From Prevotella sp. (GTDB lineage Bacteria; Bacteroidota; Bacteroidia; Bacteroidales; Bacteroidaceae): 64,000 nt of DNA. The stretch spans positions 1 through 64,000 of the forward strand of contig JAEETB010000002.1 in assembly GCA_016286575.1 (NCBI GenBank), given 5' to 3'. Both the position numbers and the translations under genes were made by a program. Positions within the stretch are counted from its first letter, which is position 1, and every line of letters starts with the position of its first letter. This document shows positions 32,000 through 42,100 of this stretch, piece after piece. A model generated the notes under the pieces. The model ran no database searches. It was not told where the DNA came from and saw only the letters and a list, made by a program, of their open reading frames with translations.

Positions 32000-33130
32000 A
32001 TGACGAAGAAAAGATATATAGAGACCCTGTTGTTTTCGGCACTAAACGCCTTTGCGTTATTGGTTGTCGGATGCTCTGACACCGATGATAGTGGGATGCC
32101 TCCAGTCATCGAGTCAGAAGGTGAACCCTTACAGGTTTCTCGTTTCACTCGTTATGGTGCTGGTGATGGGACAAATGAGACCAACTACGACAATCTGACG
32201 ATGTGGCTTTTCGCCATACCTACTAATAATCCCGCAGAGAAAGTCCAATCAGGTATTGTGAGCTTCAATGGTATCTCTGAAGACGATAATCTTCTCACAT
32301 GGAACTCTGCCATCTATGTGAAGAACTCAACGACATACGAGATGTTCGGTTTCATACCATCGTATATTGCTGGCACAGACTCTGGCATCTCCGAGAATGG
32401 CGCTAGTTCGGCAAAACTGACCCTGAAGGGGTTGCAATCGCTCTCAGATGACGATGTTTGTATTATCACAGGTGTCGTTAACGGTGCTCCTGAAAACCTG
32501 ACACCCACAGATAAGCTCTATCGGGGCGTATATGAATATCAACCTTTATACGGTAGTACTCGTTATGGTGTACGCCTGCTGGCGGATCATATCTATGCCT
32601 CGTTGAAATTTGGCATCTATATCGATGGTGATTATGATGACCGTAGGACAATCAAGTTGAAGAAGATGGAAGTGATGAGTAACCAGAAGGCTCAGGTCAA
32701 TGCGGTAATAATCTTGAACAAGGGGGCAGGTACAGAGGTAGGGGTACCTTTCACCTCATTTACCACCACATCTGTAGAATCTTCCGACAAAGCGTCACAG
32801 GTCATTTTCGAGGATACTGAAGGTCATGAGATCATGACCACAGCTGCAGTAGCTTCTATGACAGACAAACAAAAAGCTGCATATAATATGATCTCTCCGA
32901 TCTATTTCGGAGACTGGCTCAAGAACGACCTTTATCTGGTGAGCACCTACGACGTATATGATAAGAAAGGTAACCTGACGCGCGAGAACTGTACGGTAAC
33001 CAATAAGTTGCCGAGTTCAAAGACCAATATAGATATTGGCGAACAGGATTCCATAACGTTGACGGTCAATCCGTCTTACCTCTACGTGCTTTCTGATCCA
33101 GATCAGGATCCCAAGGTGGTAATTAAATGA
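32000..33130 (+). CDS. Fimbrillin-family lipoprotein
   Basis: A 376-residue lipoprotein. I use the ATG at 32000 (MTKKRYIETLLFSAL); the track start at 31979 is a TTG overlapping the previous gene. The lipobox is LLVVGC followed by SDTDDSG. VSRFTRYGAGD (Arg about 51) lies before NYDNLTMWLFAIP, a fimbrillin-like opening. The rest is beta-rich with VRLLADHIYASLKFGIYID near the centre and SITLTVNPSYLYVLSDP near the end. Its stop lies 10 bp before the ATG of the 3868-residue giant protein, linking pilin-like genes and giant proteins in one run. Confidence 0.62.
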   Translation: MTKKRYIETLLFSALNAFALLVVGCSDTDDSGMPPVIESEGEPLQVSRFTRYGAGDGTNETNYDNLTMWLFAIPTNNPAEKVQSGIVSFNGISEDDNLLTWNSAIYVKNSTTYEMFGFIPSYIAGTDSGISENGASSAKLTLKGLQSLSDDDVCIITGVVNGAPENLTPTDKLYRGVYEYQPLYGSTRYGVRLLADHIYASLKFGIYIDGDYDDRRTIKLKKMEVMSNQKAQVNAVIILNKGAGTEVGVPFTSFTTTSVESSDKASQVIFEDTEGHEIMTTAAVASMTDKQKAAYNMISPIYFGDWLKNDLYLVSTYDVYDKKGNLTRENCTVTNKLPSSKTNIDIGEQDSITLTVNPSYLYVLSDPDQDPKVVIK

Positions 33131-33140
33131 TGAAAGAGTT

Positions 33141-36100
33141 ATGAAGTTGAGATATATCATAATAAGCTATCTGATGCTCTTGGTTGCTACGGCAGTCAAG
33201 GCACAGATTACTATTGGTGGTAATGTCTATGGTGGCGGCAATGAGGGTGATGTCGGTGGTAATACTAAAGTCACGGTTCGAGCTGGCGACGTCCATCAAG
33301 TGTTCGGTGGTGCCCGTATGGCTGATGTGAAAGGCAATGCTTTTGTCAATATCGACGGCGAGCATGCCTCTGCCTATATTATTATTAATAAGGTATATGG
33401 CGGTAATGATATATCTGGAGAGATTGGTGATCCCAAGCAAGCTCAAAACCCTGTCAAAAAATTGCCTGTTGAGTTGGACATGGTAGCTACAAACAATATA
33501 ACCAAAGATTGGGATGCATTTGTAAAAATCTCTACCAAAACCGAAAAAGTTGAAGGCAAGGTTCAGGAGACTAGCAATGCCCAAAAGATCTATATCGGTC
33601 AGCTCTTTGGTGGTGGCAACGGTGATTACGACTATACCTCAAGTGGCACTTATAATGGTCTAAAAGCGCCTGATTTGCGTAAGACTTATCTCGAACTTTT
33701 GGGAGGCTCTATCGTCAATGTCTTCGGTGGCGGAAACGTGGCTACGGTGACAGAAGATGTCGTTATTCATTTGGATAATCCAAGCAAGGTGGTGAACCAT
33801 ATCAAAGTGAAAGACGGCAAAGAGGATGATGTCAATGGTACTGACCTGCTGACTGAAGATCGTTTCATAAAGATGGGTATTAACTACAAGTTCACCTATC
33901 CAAACAGCGCTTCCTTCCAGTTTGGAAACCTCTTTGGTGGCAATAACAAAGTAGATATGGCCATTCAGCCTAAGTGGAATTTGTTGGGCGGTATGGTGAG
34001 AAATCTCTACAGCGGTGGTAATGAGGGACGTATGACCTGTCCACAAGGTCTGTTGCTGCAAATTCCAGAAGAGTCTACTCTTATAGTTGACAATGTCTAT
34101 GGCGGATGCCGAAAGGCTGATGTGCGTCCGTTGGATGCTGCAGGCAAAGATGTGCCTAACGCGCAGATCCAGTTGGAGCCGAATCCAACAGGTATTCCTG
34201 CAGGCTTTTCAGCTCATACGAGAATTCTAGGCGGTAATATCAACAATGTCTATGGTGGTAACGATATCTCCGGCAATGTCTATGGTGGTAACACTGTGGC
34301 TATCCTGACTACGATTCATGGCAATGTGTATGGTGGCGGCAATGGCTCGTATGCCTATACCGACAACCCGGCATTGAAGGACGAACTCCTCTGGCGCGAC
34401 TTCTATTATAATCCTAAAGAGATATTGGGTTTAAGCGGTGATACTTTCACTGGCTTGCAGTCGGCAGAGGCCCTCAATAAGGTGCGCCCCAATGCTGAAC
34501 AGGTGTCCCTCCTTCTCCGAGGCACGGCAGATAAACCTGTTTTCGTCGAGGGCTCGGTCTTTGTGGGTGGTAACAGTGCATCACTGCAAAACCTGACAGA
34601 CATAGCCAATCGTCAGGCCCATGTGAAGATTGGATCGTATGTCACCATCGATAATCTGTTCCTTGGCAACAATGGTGAGAATATGGTAAAGACCGATGAG
34701 GAAGTACGTAACGAGGATGGTCTGGTTCAGTCAGAAGGTGTACTGCGGACTATAGCCAATACGACGATAGCAGGTTCTAAGTTCAACTCGATGGATTTGA
34801 CACAATCCGATGTCTTTGACAAGTACATGGAGGGTTGTGCCATGAAGGTGATGCCCAGCGTGGTATTCGACGATGTCGAGAATTACACACCATATTCCAG
34901 CCAATTCGGTTCCTTATACTGTGGCGGTAATGTGGGTAGTATGATGACTGATGGACTGACTGAAATTTCCTTTGTAGACAAGGCCATAATTTACGATAAG
35001 ATTGTGGGCGGCTGTAACAAGGCCAATGTTGATGCTGGAGAGTTCAATGCCGCCTATGAGGGTGGTCTTATCGGTGAGCCAGACAGCCACGGCGATAAGT
35101 TGAAGCTCAACTTCTCGGGTCTGAAGATCCAGCCCATGCGATGGAAAGATCCTAATGACAAGTCCAAGTTATTGGAGTGGAATACCGTAGTCTACAATGC
35201 CACAACGCAACAATTTGACAATGTAGAGAATGTTAAGCCTACTGAGCCAGGCCAAAATATAACAAGTACTGATGCCGATATTGTCCGTCGTCTGAAAGGC
35301 GGTAACCTCTACGGTGGTTGCTACGAGTCTGGTCATGTGAATGGTAATGTCATTCTCAACATCAACGAGACGCTGATGGAGCGTGATAAGCTCTTTGACC
35401 TCACAGATGAAGGAGATACCCTGTATGTGAATACTGAAAAGGGAAAATATACCATTACGAAGCGCAATACGGGTGTCATCCTCTCCGAACAGGGTATGGA
35501 CGTGCTTGGTGATGCACTTAATGTGTTCGGTGCTGGTTATGGTGCCGCCTCAGAGATATGGGGTAGTACCACCATTAATCTGAATAAGGGTTACGTGTTC
35601 CAGATCTTCGGTGGTGGTGAGATGGGTGCCGTCGGTAAGAAAGACGCAGACGGGAAGTATGGTAAAAAGAGGGCAGATGGAACTTATGGCCCAGATGAGA
35701 AGTACAGTACCTATATCAACCTGAAAGGTAGCGTTGCAGGTGTGTCGAGAGCTACTTCTTCCATTAACTCTGACATGGCAGAGTGTGAGTTTATCTATGG
35801 TGGTGCCTTCGAAGGTGTGATAGCAGGCGACATCCATATCAACCTCGGTAATGGCCGTATCTTTAACTCCTTTGCAGGTAGCTGTAATGCCGATGTCCTT
35901 GGTCATACAGAGACTTACATAGGTCGCAATGGTGTGGATGCAAATGGCAATGATATTGCAGGTTTCCCATGGATCCGTGACCACCTCTATGGCGGAAACG
36001 ACCTGGGAGGCCGAATTTTAGGAGATGCAAAATTCTCTTCCCGTATCCGTGACGATGTGAAGGGTATGGTAGCTGGCGACTATGGTGTTTCATCTTATAT

Positions 36101-39100
36101 GGAGTACACCCAGGGTAGGGTAAGGTATATTCTGGGCGGCTGTTTCGGTGATTATGATTATAATAACGATCCGGCATATAAGGTAGGAACGGGAGCTGAT
36201 TGTCGTGTTGCCCAAAGACCTTATCTGCACAATTCTTTTGTCAATTTCAGGCCTAACTCGAATGCCAACAACAGGGTCGAGAAAATCTTCGGTGCGGGTG
36301 AAGGCTATCCGGGCGATCGTGAAGGTGACAAGGGACAGGATCACAGCTACGTGCTCATCGATATTCCCGACAATGTTGATAACTTCGCCAATACTGAGAT
36401 TTTCGGTGCCGGTGCCTATAATGGAGTTGGCATGCGCTATACCGCAGGTGAGACATTTGCAGAAGGTTTTGACCTCAACGAAGCCACCGCTGTCATCGAC
36501 CTGTTACGAGGTAGGGTAGGAGCAGCCTATGGTGGTAGTTACGAGGAGGGTGTGACTCGTCGTACGTTAGTCAACGTGCCCGTTGGCTCCACGATCAAGA
36601 TCGGCAGTATCTTTGGCGGTGCATACGGTAGTGATGCCTATTTGCCTTGTGATGTGTATGAGGCCAATGTGAATTATCTGACCCAGAGTGAAAACGCCTA
36701 CCTGATTAGTGACCCGACTGGCAGTAACCAGCTGATGAAGGGTGCTATCTACGGAGGTAACAATCATGCGCGTCGTACCCTCTATGGTAAAGTCAATATT
36801 TCTGCCCCTGTCAGACAGAAACATCCTACTTACGGCATGACCACTGCTACCGTCTATGGTGCAGGAAGTGGTTCTCTGACCTGGAATGAGTACACTGAGG
36901 TCAACTTGAATGCTGGCGCCAGTGTATGGGAAGTATATGGCGGTGGAGAGGCCGGCGGTGTGATGAGTGCTGAGAGTGTGCAGAAATACATAAGTGATTA
37001 TAAACCTGATTATTGGCCAAAGGTTAAGGATTCTGATCCTAATGTTCCTTTCACCGCTGCTGAATGGACAGCTGCCTGGACTTTAGGTTCAGGATATGAC
37101 CCTGCGACATTGTCAACAGGTTATGTGAACAATAAATACACCAACTTGACTAACCCACTGGCAAGGAAAGCCGAGATAGATGATCGCGAGCTCACAAACG
37201 AACAGAAGGCAAGAATAGGCAATAAATACAATACCAACGTCCTGATTTATAAAGGTGCATATGTAGGTAATTATGCATACGGTGGTGGATTAGGTAATGA
37301 AAATGATGCTTTCGTCGGAAGCGGTGATGTCTACGGTACGACTTATATCGCCCTGCTCGGCGGTATCGTGAACAAAGATATCTATGCGGCGGGAACGTCA
37401 GGTGCCGTTTATAACATTTTCGGGGCTGAGAATATGACAGCCAGCACCAATGCCTTCATTGCTGGTGGTACGGTGCGTAATGTCTATGGCGGTGGTTGGA
37501 AGGGCAATGTCGGCTACCACGATGAAAAGACGACTGACACCACCAATGACATTCCTGGTGAGACTCACGTCGTTATCGGTATCCGTCGTGATCAGTCTAC
37601 AATACCTTCTGACTACGGTTTCTACAATGGTGTGCCCGCCATCCAGCGTAATGCCTACGGCGGCGGTGAGGGTGGCGCCATCTATGGCACGACCCACCTG
37701 ACCCTGAATAACGGCTATATTGGCTACGTCTACCTGCAAGCTGGTGAGACGCTTAACGAACAGGGTAAGATTGTTGCCGCTTCAGGAACAACCGAGCCAC
37801 GCTATGTAGAGAAAGTTGATGATGAGACGTATTGGACTAATGATGTGTGGAGTGGTGTTGACCGTCTGAAAGACTGCGGCAACCTGTTCGGTGGTGGCTA
37901 TGATGTGTTGAGTAGTGTTGACTTCAGCAATGTCACTATGTGGAATGGTATTGTCCGCAATAGTGTTGTCGGTGGTGGTGAGGTTGCGACTATCGGACGT
38001 GGAGCCATTGAGGCCAGTGGCCCGTCGAACTCCATCCGTACGTTGAAGGGTATCTATAAGGCCGGTAAGACCAACGTGGAGATCTACAACGGTCATGTAC
38101 TGCGCAACGTATACGGTGGTGGTAAAGGCTATAACATCTTCGGCTATGGTCAGCAAGGAACACTTTATATGGATGGTTATGTCTTCGGACAGACCGAGGT
38201 ACACGTCCATGGTGGTGAGATCGGTACCACTGAAGGCGTGGCCGAGGGCTATGGCAACGTGTTCGGCGGTGGCGATATCGGCTATGTCTACAGTCCCAGC
38301 ATCTATAGTGACAAGACTAAAGCCAAGATAGGAACGGGTTCTCCCGGTCACATCTATTATTATGGTGCTGATGGTAAGCTGACAGAAGACTGTAAGGTGG
38401 TCATTGCCCCCTATCTGCAGGTGAAGAACGGCTACACCATCACATACAATGGTAAGACCTATAACTCGTATGACTATGTGCCGACGGACTATTTGAATAC
38501 CTTGCCGAAGAAGAATGAAAGCGGCACTTATGTCGGTACCGAGTGGGAAAAGCTCTTCACCGGTGATACTGCTGGGGAGGAAGAGCGTGGTATCTATATC
38601 CGTAATGCCGTGTTCGCTGGTGGTAATGTCGCCTCAAACAGTGAACAGACTTATGCAAACGCCACAACTATCTACGGCAATACCACTGCTACGCTCTATG
38701 ATGTCTATCACCGTGATTTCATTACCGTGGGCACCGAGCATACTGGTGGTGTCTATGGTGGTGGTAACCTCTCTGTGGTGGATGGCTACCGTGAGTTGAA
38801 TATCACGAACTACGGCACTGACTACTATGGTCTGAAGCAGACCATCAGTATCGATGAATATCGTAGTCTTTCGAACCGTGAGCGTGCTTACTTCCAGCTG
38901 GAATACAAGTGTCTGGCCGATGTCACCATTGGCGGTGTGTTCTATGAGAAGGACAAGCGCCTGACAGAGGAGGAGTATCTGAAACTGTTGAGCAACGAGG
39001 CCATCGCCAGTCAGGTGAAGGCCAGCTTCGAGCCTTATGGCTTCTGTTCTATCTATGCCGGTCGTTTGTTGAATACGATCCAGCGTGCCGATCTCTGCGG

Positions 39101-42100
39101 CGTATTTGGCTCGCGCATGGTACTGCAGGGTGCCAAGGACCGTGTGGCTGAGGTAGGCGAGGCCATCGACTACACCATCAACCGTGTGGGTGAGCTGTCA
39201 CTTAACCGTCAGCATTCTGCCAGAAGCGGTGAAAAGAGCGAAGATGCCACTCACGGCAATTACTTTGGCATCTATAGTCTTGTGAACTACCTCGGTAACC
39301 TCACGAGTGACGTAAAGTTCGGTAGTGACTATGTCAACGGCGATGGCATCACTTCCACAGATGGTACGACCTATTATTCATATAAGTCGTCGAAGCATAC
39401 CAGCAGCGATCGTAACAAGGGTCAAAGCTCCAATCAGGTGGCACTGGCCTCGGGTGTGTTCCTGGAGTTGCTCACTGAGAACAGTACGAAGGAACATAAA
39501 GAATATGGCTATGTGACTGGTGTGGTTGAGCTCGACCTGATTAATGTGAAGAAAGACATGGTTGGTGGTGGTTTCGTCTATGCCAAGAACGAGCACCGCG
39601 TGCCCATGTACTATCCTAATAAGAGTAATGTGCTCCTGTCAGAGTATAACAAGCCTAAGTCAGAAGGTGGCAAGCAGCCCGATGAGGCCCGTACTTATAA
39701 GCGCTATCGGTACTCGCTCGACCAGGAAGGTGACTGGTCGGAGTCGGCTGGTTCCTATGTCATCAGTGGTGACAATTCCCATGTATACCAGACGATGGAG
39801 TGGCATACCTCCGGTAACTTCATCCATCCATCGAAGCGCATCGTTGATGACTGCTATCCTACGAACAATTCCTACGTCATCGGCTCAGCCAACTATTCCG
39901 AGGCACACTACTGGTATGTGAAGGGTGAGGTCTATATCTATGATCAGAAGGTATCTGCCTATACGGGATCGGCTAATGCCTACTCGAAGGAAGTTCACCT
40001 GCCGCTGACCATCACTGCCGCTTCGAACGGTAAGCTGCAGCTCCTCAATGTGAAGCCCAACCTCTATGCCTATAAGACCGATAAGAACGGTACGCCGGTG
40101 AAGATTGGAACCATGGGCAACGACGGCAAGCCTATCGATAAGGTCTTTGTGAATAACGAGAGTGACAGCTATGGTCTGAACGATGTCATCTCATGGTGGG
40201 ATTGGCACCAGTTGTCGGCCAGCGACCGTCAGTATTTTGTGACCGAGACCTATGTGAACTGTGTCACCGTCAATGTGGACGGTGTGGAATATGAGCCAGG
40301 CACATACGTCATGGATCAGCGCGACTACGATCTGTTCATGGCCAACAATCATGATATCCGTGATAGCAAGGGCGAAAAGTTCAAGGATGACGATGGCCAT
40401 GACATCGGCAAGACTTTCGCCTTCCGCTCATCGAACAATATCAGTCACGAGACGGGCTATCTGCTCACCTTCGATATGAACACGCCGAAGATATGGGATG
40501 ACTACTACTCACCCCAGACTGGCAGCAGCAGCGAAGGCAAGATTATGAAGAGCGAATATGAGGCTAAGTTCACCGACGGCATGAGCGATGCCCAGAGGCA
40601 GGCCGTTATCGATGCATGGCGCGAGGGTCCGACGTTCACGCCTACCGAGACGGGTGTCTATGGCAAACGGTCGTACAGAGCCGGTGAGGTAGTTACGAAG
40701 GAAACCTATGATAATGCCGGTGAAGGCAAGGAGAAGATGGAAAAGGCATACGTAGCCACAGAGACTGTCACCTATACTTATAACGGTACGACCAAGACGG
40801 TTAACGCCGGTACCGCCATCTCCAAGACCGAGTATGACAATATCGGCACCTATAAGAATTCCTTCGCCGAAGCCTGGTACTGTACGAACTCCGTGAAGCT
40901 GACCAATGAGAACTATCTGCTCTACGGTGAGTTGAAGACAGCTGCAGAGATTGCCGCATTGAAGGCCATCAGTAGCAAAGAAGCTACAGATGCCGAGATC
41001 GATGCCGCCCTCACACCGGCCTATATCTGTACACAGGATGGCGAATACGGTGGTCAGCGCTTCGATACCGGTACGAACTACAGTGCTATTCAGGCCTGGA
41101 GCTCACTGCCGACAGCTGATCGTCAGAAGTTCAGCTATAACTTCGATGCCCTCGACCTGTTGACGGATACCGATTATCTGACTGTTGATCCGAATGTCAC
41201 CACGTCTCCGTCGCATGAGGAAACGGTGGCTACCTTCCATGCACCTTACACCGACCAGGTAGATGTTGAATATCAGGCAGTGTTCAAGAAACAGGGTGTT
41301 GACGTGAAGTTCAATGGCAGCAACTTGGCCGATGGAGCCGTTCTCAGCAACAAGGAGTTTGAGACGATCCGCAACGACAAACGCCACTATACCCATGTGG
41401 AGACCAAGAACAACGGTGACGATGTCTATATCGCCAAGAATCACTTTGTCTATCTCGGTACCCCATACGGTCGTGGTCAGGTGGTTGATGCTGACGTCTA
41501 CAATGCCAATGCCAGTGATGTGGAAGCTGTCAGGTTCCCCACAGCAGGTGAGTGGTACTACTGTTACGAGGACTATGTAGCCGAGAACGGTTCAACTGTC
41601 AGCAAGGGTACTACGATAACCAAGGCCGAATATGGTGTCGTGCCCAACTACCAGCAGTACTTCATCATCCAGGGTGAGGAACCAACTGAGACTACTACGC
41701 TCTACGTCAGTCGTGAGTCAAATGCCTACGATGTGATGAAGGAGAAGATCATCACCGTGGTTTATCAATATACCTATTATGAGGATGAGGACGACGGCAG
41801 TGTGAAGCTCAACAACGAGCTGCACGTCATCAACGTCCATCTCGACTTGGAGAGCGGTGTACCGCAGATTGGCCAGCTCAGTCAGCCGGCGGTTGTACTG
41901 CCCGGCAATGTGGTGGGTCTGAAGGCACCTGAGGTGAACCCAGGACTCTACGAGGTACTCACTAGTGGTTGGGAGATCTACACATCGCAGGATGATGCTG
42001 AAAACCACCGCAATGGTGCGCCTTTCGAGAATAACAATACGCCCGTTTACTTCTATCAGAACCAGAAGCACTATGTGACCTTCTATTCGAAGACCTATCT

